23,848 nt of DNA, from contig CAZWNY010000028.1 in the NCBI GenBank assembly GCA_964635575.1, positions 1-23,848 on the forward strand. Reading direction: 5' to 3'. The notes beneath the pieces were generated by a model. That model made no database searches and was not told the DNA's origin. It saw only the letters and a program-made list of their open reading frames with translations. A program made the position numbers and the translations under genes. Shown in pieces: positions 1 to 7,935 of the stretch. The DNA comes from GCA-2733415 sp964635575. Its GTDB lineage: Bacteria > Bacteroidota > Bacteroidia > Flavobacteriales > Flavobacteriaceae. Position 1 is the stretch's first letter; every line of letters begins with the position of its first letter.

Positions 1-80
1 AAGTTTTTCAAAAATCTGCCGTAAAACGAACTAAATTTAGCGGATTAACCCGAAATATTAAGTTTTTAAAAAAAGAATAG
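1..80 (+). CDS. 3' end of an unidentified gene (partial)
   Basis: An open frame enters from the left edge, read from position 3, and ends at TAG 78-80. The visible tail is about 25 residues, basic and without low-complexity sequence (it contains AVKRTKFSGLTRN). The other two + strand frames close sooner. It would be convergent with the deacetylase at 158-784. The fragment is too short to assign a family, and chance openness over 25 codons in AT-rich DNA cannot be excluded. Confidence 0.4.
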   Translation, partial: VFQKSAVKRTKFSGLTRNIKFLKKE

Positions 81-157
81 TTTATCTATTTTACAAAACA
101 TTAAAAAACTTAAGTTCAAGTAGTAAATTGCTGTTTCTTAAATTACAGTTTTTAAAC

Positions 158-784
158 TTATAGTGCCTTAAACTCAAAACCTTTTTCAGTAAAATAATGA
201 AGTATTTTAGGTAAAACATATTGTACCTTTTCAGTTGCTTTTACACTATCGTGAAACACAACAATACTTCCGTTAGTCATATTTTTCAATACGTTTTGTA
301 AGCATTTTTTTTCGGATATTGTAGTGTCAAAATCTGCCGAAAGCACATCCCAAAGTATAATTTTATACCCTAAGTTTAGTAACATATTTGCTTGACTATT
401 TTTTATTTTCCCGTATGGAGGGCGAAAAAGTAGCCGATTTGTTAATTTACTAATTTGTTGATTTGCTTTATGAACATCTGCAACATAAATATCAGTTTTT
501 GTTTTCCATCCATTAAGGTGATTTTGCGTATGATTACCAATAGTATGTCCGTTTTTAATAATTTTTTGTGTAATTTCAGGATATTGTTGCACATTTTTAC
601 CAATACAAAAAAAAGTAGCTTTAGCGTTGTATATATTCAACTCATTAAGTACCCAATTGGTTATACTTGGTGTCGGACCATCATCAAAAGTAAGGTAGAG
701 TTCTTTTTTTACACGTGTTTTATTCCACGTATATTTTAAAAACCATTTTTTTATAAATTTGGGTGTTTTTACCACGTAAAACAT
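158..784 (-). CDS. Polysaccharide deacetylase family protein (NodB/CE4 fold)
   Basis: This is a 208-residue protein made almost entirely of one NodB homology domain. Carbohydrate esterase family 4 enzymes remove N- or O-acetyl groups from polymers such as peptidoglycan or chitin-like glycans using a divalent metal. The five family motifs are visible: TFDDGP (D34, D35), the metal-binding GNHTQNH (H85, H89), RPPYG (R121), the D-containing LWDVLSADFD near 144-153, and VVFHDS with catalytic H178. So it should be active. The N-terminus is basic with no clear cleavable signal peptide, so its location is uncertain; uncleaved anchoring or cytosolic residence are both possible. It starts 8 bp after the end of dgt on the same strand and is probably cotranscribed with it. 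The substrate cannot be read from sequence. Confidence 0.88.
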   Translation of the reverse strand: MFYVVKTPKFIKKWFLKYTWNKTRVKKELYLTFDDGPTPSITNWVLNELNIYNAKATFFCIGKNVQQYPEITQKIIKNGHTIGNHTQNHLNGWKTKTDIYVADVHKANQQISKLTNRLLFRPPYGKIKNSQANMLLNLGYKIILWDVLSADFDTTISEKKCLQNVLKNMTNGSIVVFHDSVKATEKVQYVLPKILHYFTEKGFEFKAL

Positions 785-792
785 ACCTTGTT

Positions 793-2133
793 TTATAAAA
801 TTAAACCCATTTGTTTTTTATATAACAGCAGTGCTTTTCGGTCAGATAAAGATGCCACGTAATTAGAAACTCCTAATAAACGTTTGTATAAATCAGGACT
901 ATTAAAAGCAGTATTTTCGGGTAATGTTTTTAATATTAACGCATCATAATGAGATAAGTTTTCTGTAATTTGATGGTTAATTGCGTTTGTGTAGCTATCT
1001 AATAGTTTCGAAATTACTTGATAACCGACTATTTCTTTTTCTACCACTTCGGTGCTTTGGTAAATTTTTTGCTTACTAATACTTATAATGTCTTTAATTT
1101 GTGGTTCGTATTTGCATTTATCAATTAAACCAGTAGCGTAATTTCCGCTTAAAATAGCTTCTTCATTTTTAATAAATACCGTAACAGCTTCTTGTATTAA
1201 CGAGCTTATAGCTAAAGCACGCAAGTAAGAAACTCGTGTTTTTGTAGTGGTTAATGCCGTATATTTTTTAGTGTCGATGGAGCTTCTAACTAAGTTAATT
1301 AAAAACTCTAATGCTTTTTCTTCTTCAATTAATCCTAAATTAATTCCGTCTTCAAAATCAATAATCGTATAACAAATATCATCTGCTGCTTCTACTAAAA
1401 AGGTTAATGGGTGACGGGAAAAACTTACATTTTCACCATTTCTAGTTTGCTTTAAACCAAGCTCTTTAGCAACATCTAAAAACATTGTTTTGTCTTGCTG
1501 AAAAAAACCATATTTTTTATCTGCTACATGTTGAGTTGGTTTTTTTGGCAATGACTCTTTTGGGTATTTCATAAAAGCACCCAATGTTGCGTACGATAAT
1601 CGTAAACCACCATCTTGACCTGGTACTGATTTTGATACTATGTGAAAACCATTTGCATTGCCTTCAAAATCTATTAAATCTTGATATTCTTTTTCAGACA
1701 ATTCATTTTTATATTGTGCTCCATTACCGTCTTTAAAAAAAGAACCTATTGCTTTTTCTCCAGAATGTCCGAAAGGAGGATTTCCAATGTCATGAGCTAA
1801 AGCGGCGGCGGCAGTAATTGCTCCAAAATCGGTAGTTTTATAACCTAAAGCTACTAAATTTGGGTGTTTTTTTAAAACTTCTGTACCTATAATACGCCCT
1901 AAAGAACGTGCAACAACAGAAACCTCTAAACTATGTGTTAATCGAGTGTGTACAAAATCGGTTTCAGATAAAGGGATTACCTGAGTTTTATCTTGCAGAC
2001 TTCTAAAGGTTGTTGAAAATATAATACGGTCATAATCTACCTCAAACCCTAACCTATTTTCATCTTGCTTATTTCGTTTTCGTTTTGTGGTATCACCGTA
2101 TCTTTTTAAAGAAAGTAATTGTTCCCAATTCAT
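793..2133 (-). CDS. dgt: dGTPase-like dNTP triphosphohydrolase
   Basis: The 446-residue protein belongs to the HD-domain dGTP triphosphohydrolase family, which hydrolyses dNTPs to deoxynucleoside plus inorganic triphosphate and so influences dNTP pools. The metal site is readable: RLTHSLE (H67), then AHDIGNPPFGH (H114, D115, H123), with a later aspartate in EAADDICY. The N-terminus contains RSLQDKTQV, typical of the family. The length is close to Bacteroidota type-1 enzymes and somewhat shorter than E. coli Dgt. The ATG at 2131-2133 is preceded by an A-rich rather than SD-like stretch, and a TAnnTTTG motif lies 24 bp upstream. The gene heads an apparent two-gene unit with the deacetylase. Whether dGTP is the preferred substrate cannot be told from sequence. 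Confidence 0.93.
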   Translation of the reverse strand: MNWEQLLSLKRYGDTTKRKRNKQDENRLGFEVDYDRIIFSTTFRSLQDKTQVIPLSETDFVHTRLTHSLEVSVVARSLGRIIGTEVLKKHPNLVALGYKTTDFGAITAAAALAHDIGNPPFGHSGEKAIGSFFKDGNGAQYKNELSEKEYQDLIDFEGNANGFHIVSKSVPGQDGGLRLSYATLGAFMKYPKESLPKKPTQHVADKKYGFFQQDKTMFLDVAKELGLKQTRNGENVSFSRHPLTFLVEAADDICYTIIDFEDGINLGLIEEEKALEFLINLVRSSIDTKKYTALTTTKTRVSYLRALAISSLIQEAVTVFIKNEEAILSGNYATGLIDKCKYEPQIKDIISISKQKIYQSTEVVEKEIVGYQVISKLLDSYTNAINHQITENLSHYDALILKTLPENTAFNSPDLYKRLLGVSNYVASLSDRKALLLYKKQMGLIL

Positions 2134-2157
2134 TAAGTTTCTTTTATTTAGTTAACG

Positions 2158-2165
2158 CAAAGTTA
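2158..2165 (-). promoter_or_regulatory. Putative dgt promoter, -7 motif TAACTTTG
   Basis: TAACTTTG on the minus strand matches the Bacteroidota -7 consensus TAnnTTTG and ends 24 bp before the dgt ATG. No clear TTG is present at the expected -33 distance, so the call rests on the -7 motif and its position. Confidence 0.4.
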
Positions 2166-2322
2166 ACAAAGTAATGCTAATTTTCACCTTTTCTATAGCA
2201 TAAACTTCACAAAACCAAAACAGATGGCTTGTTAGGAAGATAATAACAGTTCCTAAAGAAGGGTTTTCGGAATATAAATAAGTTACCTAATATTTAAATA
2301 TCACTTTTGTTTTGTAAATCCC

Positions 2323-2330
2323 TATATTTG
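2323..2330 (+). promoter_or_regulatory. Putative promoter, -7 motif TATATTTG
   Basis: TATATTTG matches TAnnTTTG exactly. TTTTG elements lie only 8-14 bp upstream, closer than the usual 17-23 bp spacing. It would start transcription near 2337, giving the Gre-like gene (ATG 2509) a leader of about 170 nt, or a leaderless message for the short frame at 2338. Confidence 0.4.
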
Positions 2331-2337
2331 TAAAAAA

Positions 2338-2476
2338 ATGATTTTAAACAATAATAATGATTTCCTAGAAAGAAGGTTGTTTTTAAAGAAATAGTATTTA
2401 TTTAAAAAAAAATGAATTAGTTACTGAATCCTTTGATGACTTTATAAATAAATTGTCAGACAACCCTGATTGTTAA
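2338..2476 (+). pseudogene. Possible remnant of a small gene
   Basis: An ATG at 2338, directly behind the TATATTTG motif, opens an 18-codon frame (beginning MILNNNNDFLERR) that ends at TAG 2392-2394. A second frame, shifted by one base, reads ELVTESFDDFINKLSDNPDC and ends at a double stop, TAA TAA, from 2474. A run of nine A residues (2404-2412) lies at the junction. One nonsense change plus one slip in the A-run would join the two into a protein of about 46 residues. The composition looks coding-like but the case is weak, and I recognise no family. Confidence 0.22.
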
Positions 2477-2508
2477 TAATTGAGAAGTGTGAAAAAGAAT
2501 TTATAGGA

Positions 2509-2958
2509 ATGAAAATAAAAGAACAACTATATAATGACATTATAAGTTTTGTAAATGAACGCTATTTAGTAGTGAAAAACTTAACTTCTTCAATACAAGA
2601 ATCATTACAATCGGAAACCAAAAGTAGCGCAGGAGACAAGCATGAAACAGGTAGAGCAATGTTACAATTAGAGCGTGAAAAAGCAGCGAATCAGTTTGTA
2701 GAAATTCAGCGGTTAAAAAACATATTAATTCGTATTAAAATTACAAAAATCTCCGAAAAAATTTGTTTAGGAAGTTTAGTACATACCAATAAAGGGGTTT
2801 ATTTTATCGCTATTGGAAAAGGCGTTGTAGTTATTAATAAAAAACAATATTTTGTGATTGCATTAAATTCGCCCATCGGAAAATTATTATTCGGAAAGCA
2901 AAAAGGAGAAGAATTTGTTTTTAAAAAGGTTGCTTTTAAAATTTTAAACGTGTTGTAA
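2509..2958 (+). CDS. GreA/GreB-like small protein, conserved in Bacteroidota
   Basis: With the ATG at 2509 this is a 149-residue protein. An upstream in-frame TTG at 2470 would add 13 residues, but the ATG is preferred because the family begins at MKIKEQLY. Residues 1-75 look helical and hairpin-like with a turn at SSAGDKHETGR (39-49). Residues 85-149 resemble the C-terminal FKBP-like domain of transcript-cleavage factors, including SPIGKLLFGKQKGEE (121-135), which parallels the SPIARxLIGK region of GreA. D43 and E46 have the same D-x-x-E spacing as the catalytic tip pair of GreA. I infer a factor acting in the RNA polymerase secondary channel; this is not established. To my recollection relatives are often labelled 3-oxoacyl-ACP synthase in databases, which the sequence does not support. 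It converges with dxs, leaving 1 bp between stop codons. Confidence 0.75.
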   Translation: MKIKEQLYNDIISFVNERYLVVKNLTSSIQESLQSETKSSAGDKHETGRAMLQLEREKAANQFVEIQRLKNILIRIKITKISEKICLGSLVHTNKGVYFIAIGKGVVVINKKQYFVIALNSPIGKLLFGKQKGEEFVFKKVAFKILNVL

Positions 2959-2959
2959 T

Positions 2960-4738
2960 TTACAAGTATTTTAAAAGTGTTTTATGAATTTTAGATACTG
3001 AAATTCCTACAATATCTTGCAACTCCTTTATGGTTCCGTGTGTTATAAACTCATCCGAAACCCCTAGTCGTTTTATAGTGTTTGTATATTCTTTTTCTGA
3101 AGCAAACTCTAAAATAGCAGACCCAAAACCACCTATTTTTACTCCGTTTTCTACAGTTATAATAACTTTATGCTGTTCAAGTGCTTCTTTTAATAAACGA
3201 ACGTCTAATGGTTTTACAAAACGCATATTATAGTGTGAAACCTTTTCTTTTTCTGAAACAGATAGCTTTTTAATTGCTTCAATAACTGAGTTTCCTATAT
3301 TTCCTATAGATAAAACAGCAATGTCTTTTCCTTTATGCAAACAAACGCCTTTTCCGATTTCTATGGTGTTAAAAGGTTTTTCCCAATCTATAGTAACACC
3401 TCTTCCTCTTGGGTATCGTATTGCTATAGGATGTTGTAAGCCTAATTGTGAAGTATATAATATATTACGTAATTCAATTTCATTTATAGGTGCAAAAATA
3501 ATTAAATTAGGGATGCAACGTAAGTATGCGAAATCAAAAACTCCATGATGAGTAGCTCCATCTTCTCCTACTAATCCTGATCTGTCCAAACAAAAAATGA
3601 CAGGTAAATTTTGCAAACATACATCATGTATTACTTGATCATAAGCGCGTTGTAAAAAGGTAGAGTATATATTACAATATACGATCATACCTTCAGTTGC
3701 CATACCAGCAGATAATGTTACTGCATGTTGCTCTGCAATACCAACGTCTATAGCACGATGTGGTAGTTTTTTCATCATTATTTTTAAAGAGCTTCCTGTT
3801 GGCATAGCAGGTGTTATTCCTATAATTTTTTTATTTTTTAAGGCTAACTCTAAAATTGTTTTTCCAAAAACATCTTGATATTTTGGAGGTTCAATTTTTT
3901 TGGGATTACTAATTAATTCTCCTGTTTTTGCATTAAATTTACCAGGTGCGTGATACGTTACTTGATCGTTTTCAGCTTGTTTTAATCCTTTTCCTTTGGT
4001 GGTAATTACATGTAAAAACTTGGGTCCTTTTATTTTTTTTAATCGGTTTAACTCAATAATTAATGCTTGTAAATCGTGACCATTTATAGGTCCTGAGTAT
4101 TCAAAGTTTAGTGCTTCAAAAATATTGTGTTGGTGATTTGCATCACATTTTTTAATACTTGTTAAATATGTTTTTAAAGCACCAACGCTTGGGTCTATTC
4201 CGATAGCATTATCATTTAAAACGACTAAAATATTAGCATCGGATACTCCTGCGTGGTTTAGGGCTTCAAATGCCATACCACTTGCAATCGATGCATCGCC
4301 AATTACAGCAATATGATTTTTATGTATTTCTCCTTTTAATTGTGAAGCAATTGCCATTCCTAAAATTGCAGAAATAGAGGTTGATGAATGTCCTACTCCG
4401 AAAGGATCATATTTGCTTTCTGCACGATTAGGAAAACCTGAGATACCATTTAATTGCCTATTGGTATGGAAATATTTTCGTCTTTCGGTTAAAATTTTAT
4501 GTCCGTAGGCTTGATGTCCAACATCCCAAACTAAATTATCATGTGGTGTGTTAAATACATAATGCAGCGCAATAGTTAACTCTATAACACCTAAGCTTGC
4601 TCCTAAATGTCCTTCTTTTGCAGCAACAACCTCAATAATAAATTTACGTAAGTTTTGAGCAATTGTTGGTAATTGAGTTGGCTTTAGTTTCCTTAAATCT
4701 TCAGGAGAAAAAATAGTATGTAATAGGCTATTATCCAT
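2960..4738 (-). CDS. dxs: 1-deoxy-D-xylulose-5-phosphate synthase
   Basis: DXS condenses pyruvate and glyceraldehyde 3-phosphate to DXP, the first step of the MEP pathway to IPP and DMAPP, using thiamine diphosphate. The 592-residue protein has the expected order of transketolase-like domains: GHLGASLG near 43-50, GFPNRAESKYDPFGVGHSST (101-120), the ThDP/metal motif GDAS...NDN (147-177), then the pyrimidine domain with GIAEQHAVT (catalytic E336) and ATHHGVFD (396-402), and a C-terminal transketolase domain. The usual GDG of the ThDP motif is GDA here. The gene lies 64 bp behind leuS on the same strand and is probably cotranscribed. Short inverted repeats in that gap (4752-4772 and 4793-4810) lack the U-run of a good terminator. 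Confidence 0.96.
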   Translation of the reverse strand: MDNSLLHTIFSPEDLRKLKPTQLPTIAQNLRKFIIEVVAAKEGHLGASLGVIELTIALHYVFNTPHDNLVWDVGHQAYGHKILTERRKYFHTNRQLNGISGFPNRAESKYDPFGVGHSSTSISAILGMAIASQLKGEIHKNHIAVIGDASIASGMAFEALNHAGVSDANILVVLNDNAIGIDPSVGALKTYLTSIKKCDANHQHNIFEALNFEYSGPINGHDLQALIIELNRLKKIKGPKFLHVITTKGKGLKQAENDQVTYHAPGKFNAKTGELISNPKKIEPPKYQDVFGKTILELALKNKKIIGITPAMPTGSSLKIMMKKLPHRAIDVGIAEQHAVTLSAGMATEGMIVYCNIYSTFLQRAYDQVIHDVCLQNLPVIFCLDRSGLVGEDGATHHGVFDFAYLRCIPNLIIFAPINEIELRNILYTSQLGLQHPIAIRYPRGRGVTIDWEKPFNTIEIGKGVCLHKGKDIAVLSIGNIGNSVIEAIKKLSVSEKEKVSHYNMRFVKPLDVRLLKEALEQHKVIITVENGVKIGGFGSAILEFASEKEYTNTIKRLGVSDEFITHGTIKELQDIVGISVSKIHKTLLKYL

Positions 4739-4802
4739 ATTGTAAATGTTAGGTTATCAAATTTCAATAACCAAATGTGTGAATTTATATTTTAGGGTTA
4801 TT

Positions 4803-7631
4803 TTACCCTACAATATTAATAATTTTTCCTGGTATAACGATTATTTTTTTAGGCACACGACCATCTAATTGTTTAATTGTACGTTCATCTTCCATTACTG
4901 TTTTTTTTAATTCGTCTTTATTTAACTCTAAAGATAAATCCATCGTAAATTTCATTTTTCCGTTAAAAGAAATAGGATATACTTTATTACTTTCTAGTAC
5001 GTTTTTTTCGTCAAAAACAGGAAATTTAGCTGTCGAAATAGATTCATTATTCCCTAGTTTATTCCATAATTCTTCTGCAATATGTGGTGCATAAGGCGAC
5101 ATTAATATGGTTAATTCTTGTAAAATTGCGTTGCTTGTGCATTTTTGAGCGGTTAGCTCATTTACACAAATCATAAAGGTAGAAACTGAGGTGTTAAAAC
5201 TAAAGCGCTCAATGTCTTCCGTTACTTTTTTAATGGTTTTATGTAGTGTTTTTAAGTTTTCTTTTGTAGGCTTAACATCGGTAGCTTTTAGTCCGTTTTC
5301 GTTTATATATAACTTCCATAGTTTTTTTAAAAAACTGTGTACTCCTGTAATTCCTGCGGTATTCCAAGGTTTTGCTTGTTCTAAAGGTCCTAAAAACATT
5401 TCGTATAAACGTAACGTATCTGCGCCGTATTGTTCCGAAATTTCATCAGGATTAACGACATTGTATTTCGATTTCGACATTTTTTCAACTTCACGACCAA
5501 CAATATACTTGCCATTTTCTAAGATAAATTCGGCATCTTTATAATCTCTATTTAATAAATGATTTTTAAAACCTTCAATATCTAACTCATTTGAAGCGTT
5601 TACTAATGAAACATCTACGTGAATTGGTTGTACCTTTTTACCTTTTATCAATCCTTTTGAAAGAAGTTTATTTTCTCCTTCAATACGATACACAAAAGCA
5701 CTCGTACCCAAAATCATCCCTTGGTTAATCATTTTTTTAAACGGTTCATCTACGGGAACAAAGCCTCTATCGTTTAAAAATTTAGTCCAAAAACGAGCGT
5801 ACAATAAATGTCCTGTTGCGTGTTCACTTCCACCAATATATAAATCTACATTTTTCCAATAATTTAATGCTTCTTTACTTGCAAATTCAGTTGGGTTTTG
5901 TGCATCCATATATCGAAATAGATACCAACTGCTTCCTGCCCAACCCGGCATTGTGTTTAGCTCTAACGGAAAAATAGTTTCATTATCTATTTTATCATTA
6001 CTAACTACTGTGTTTGTACTGGTGTTCCAAGCCCAATTTTCAGCGTTTCCTAATGGTGGTTCGCCTGTTTCGGTTGGCAAGTATTTTTCTACTTCTGGTA
6101 ATGCTATTGGCAAATGCTTTGCATTTATCATTTGTGGCATTCCTTGTTTGTAATATACAGGAAAAGGTTCGCCCCAATACCGTTGTCGAGAAAATACGGC
6201 ATCACGTAAACGATATTGTGTTTTTCCTTTTCCTGCTTTTATTTTTTCTAATTCGTAAATAGCTAATTTACTTGCTTTTTTTGCTTTTAATCCGTTTAAA
6301 AAATCAGAATTTGTAATGTGTACCGTTTTGTCTGCACACGCTTGTTCGCTAATATCAATACCTTCTAAAATATTCGGAATTTCGATATTAAAATGTGTTG
6401 CGAAATCATAATCTCGTTGATCTCCACAAGGTACTGACATAACTGCTCCTGTACCGTAACTTGCTAATACATAATCTCCAACCCAAATAGGTATTATTTT
6501 TTTGGTAAATGGATGCTCTGCGTAAGCACCTGTAAACACTCCTGAAATGGTTTTTACATCTGCCATTCGTTCACGTTCACTCCGTTTTGCTGTTGCTTTA
6601 ATGTATATTTCTACTGGTTTTTTTTGTTGTTTTGTTACAATTTTTGACACTAATTCGTGTTCTGGAGCAAGTGTTATAAAGGAAACCCCAAAAATAGTAT
6701 CTGGTCGAGTGGTAAAAACCTCCACGATATCATTGTAGTTTTCTATTTTAAATTGTACTTCTGCTCCAACGGATTTTCCAATCCAATTGCGTTGTATTTC
6801 TTTTATAGAGTCTGTCCAATCTAATGCTTCTGTATTGTAGTCTATACCATTTAATAGTCGTTCTGCATACGCAGAAATTCGCATAGACCATTGTGTCATT
6901 TTTTTTCTAACAATTTCGTATCCTCCACGTTCTGAAACTCCGTTTACAATTTCGTCATTTGCCAAAACAGTGCCTAATTTAGGACACCAATTTACTTGAG
7001 TTTCTGCTAAAAAGGTTAAGCGGTATTGTAGTAGTATTTCTTGTTTCTTTTTATCATTAAAAGCAATCCATTTATCCGAAGAAAAAGAAATAATTTCAGT
7101 ATCACAATCGGCATTAACAGTTGTGTTTCCTGAGGTTTCAAAAACGGAAATTAATGTAGCTATGTCTTCTGCTTTATTGGTGTCTTTATTATACCATGAA
7201 TTAAATAATTGAATAAAAACCCATTGTGTGTGTTTGTAATAGTCAGGGTTTGAGGTTGTTATTTTTCGAGACCAATCAAAAGAAAACCCTATTTTATCTA
7301 ACTGCTCTCTATATCTTTTAATATTAGTTGCTGTTGTTATTGCTGGATGTTGCCCTGTTTGTATGGCATATTGTTCTGCGGGTAATCCAAAACTATCATA
7401 TCCTTGCGGATGTAATACATTAAAACCTTGGTGACGTTTGTAGCGTGCATAAATATCACTTGCAATATAACCTAACGGATGCCCAACATGTAAACCTGCA
7501 CCACTTGGATACGGAAACATGCTTAATGCATAATATTTTTTTTTATTGGAGTTGTTTTGAGCCTTAAAGGTTCCTTCTTTATTCCAATATTGTTGCCATT
7601 TGGCTTCTATTTTGTTAAAATTATAGTGCAT
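4803..7631 (-). CDS. leuS: Leucyl-tRNA synthetase
   Basis: This class I aminoacyl-tRNA synthetase charges tRNA-Leu in the cytosol. The protein is 942 residues, longer than E. coli LeuRS (860), with extra sequence both before the editing domain (around 155-215) and before the KMSKS loop (around 655-710). I take these as lineage inserts because the frame is intact. Visible motifs are the HIGH variant HVGH (48-51) within MFPYPSGAGLHVGHPLGY, the CP1 editing-domain motif TTRPDTIFG near 307, the zinc-knuckle-like NWCPKLGTVLANDE, WAGSSWYLFRYMD, and KMSKSKYN (717-724). The C-terminus holds the helical anticodon-binding domain and a short terminal domain ending in VPKKIIVIPGKIINIVG. It is the first gene of a likely leuS–dxs unit. 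Confidence 0.97.
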   Translation of the reverse strand: MHYNFNKIEAKWQQYWNKEGTFKAQNNSNKKKYYALSMFPYPSGAGLHVGHPLGYIASDIYARYKRHQGFNVLHPQGYDSFGLPAEQYAIQTGQHPAITTATNIKRYREQLDKIGFSFDWSRKITTSNPDYYKHTQWVFIQLFNSWYNKDTNKAEDIATLISVFETSGNTTVNADCDTEIISFSSDKWIAFNDKKKQEILLQYRLTFLAETQVNWCPKLGTVLANDEIVNGVSERGGYEIVRKKMTQWSMRISAYAERLLNGIDYNTEALDWTDSIKEIQRNWIGKSVGAEVQFKIENYNDIVEVFTTRPDTIFGVSFITLAPEHELVSKIVTKQQKKPVEIYIKATAKRSERERMADVKTISGVFTGAYAEHPFTKKIIPIWVGDYVLASYGTGAVMSVPCGDQRDYDFATHFNIEIPNILEGIDISEQACADKTVHITNSDFLNGLKAKKASKLAIYELEKIKAGKGKTQYRLRDAVFSRQRYWGEPFPVYYKQGMPQMINAKHLPIALPEVEKYLPTETGEPPLGNAENWAWNTSTNTVVSNDKIDNETIFPLELNTMPGWAGSSWYLFRYMDAQNPTEFASKEALNYWKNVDLYIGGSEHATGHLLYARFWTKFLNDRGFVPVDEPFKKMINQGMILGTSAFVYRIEGENKLLSKGLIKGKKVQPIHVDVSLVNASNELDIEGFKNHLLNRDYKDAEFILENGKYIVGREVEKMSKSKYNVVNPDEISEQYGADTLRLYEMFLGPLEQAKPWNTAGITGVHSFLKKLWKLYINENGLKATDVKPTKENLKTLHKTIKKVTEDIERFSFNTSVSTFMICVNELTAQKCTSNAILQELTILMSPYAPHIAEELWNKLGNNESISTAKFPVFDEKNVLESNKVYPISFNGKMKFTMDLSLELNKDELKKTVMEDERTIKQLDGRVPKKIIVIPGKIINIVG

Positions 7632-7935
7632 TTTTCTATCTTTCTTATTTTTTATAAATGCAAAGATAAGCTATCTATAGAAAATATAAATTAAGTGATG
7701 TTTTTTTTAACGAAACACTTTTAGGTTTACGGCATATAATCTTGATAATAATGTCTTTACTTTTATTTAATTTTATCCATAGAACGTTTTTTGAAGTCTG
7801 AAACACTTTAAACTGTAAAATGTTTTTTAAGTTCGATGGTTGATAGTGTACTATTTTTGGAATAGTAAAGGCGTGAAGTGTACGGTCATTTTTTTGTTGA
7901 TTTTAATTCGGTTTTTGTTTGTGTACGGCTTCTTT
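7632..7935. other. Intergenic region upstream of leuS
   Basis: This 304-bp gap lies between two minus-strand genes. Its leuS-proximal end carries a TATCTTTG promoter motif. An 8-bp direct repeat, GTGTACGG, occurs at 7878-7885 and 7921-7928 close to the prenyltransferase stop. No good terminator hairpin, RNA gene or ORF of convincing length is visible. Confidence 0.6.
7661..7668 (-). promoter_or_regulatory. Putative leuS promoter, -7 motif TATCTTTG
   Basis: TATCTTTG on the minus strand matches TAnnTTTG and ends 29 bp before the leuS ATG. No TTG is seen at the -33 distance. Confidence 0.45.

Larger units (their letters stand above)
2134..2508. other. Intergenic region between dgt and the Gre-like gene
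   Basis: This 375-bp stretch separates two divergent genes. It holds a minus-strand TAnnTTTG motif for dgt (2158-2165), a + strand TATATTTG (2323-2330), and short coding-like fragments at 2338-2476 that may be remains of a small gene. The rest is AT-rich with no further ORF, strong hairpin or RNA gene that I can recognise. Confidence 0.6.

Noticed and set aside
711..718. ACACGTGT as another parS site
   Set aside because: Only the central hexamer matches; the TGTT and AACA arms of parS are absent, and it lies in the deacetylase coding sequence.
2470..2508. TTG start adding 13 residues to the Gre-like protein
   Set aside because: ATG 2509 gives the typical family start MKIKEQLY, and the added residues look like intergenic translation.
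4752..4810. Hairpins between leuS and dxs as a terminator
   Set aside because: Stems of six base pairs without a T-run on the minus strand; read-through from leuS to dxs is more likely.
7750..7800. 16-codon + strand frame upstream of leuS
   Set aside because: Too short, hydrophobic by AT composition, and no promoter or conservation clue.
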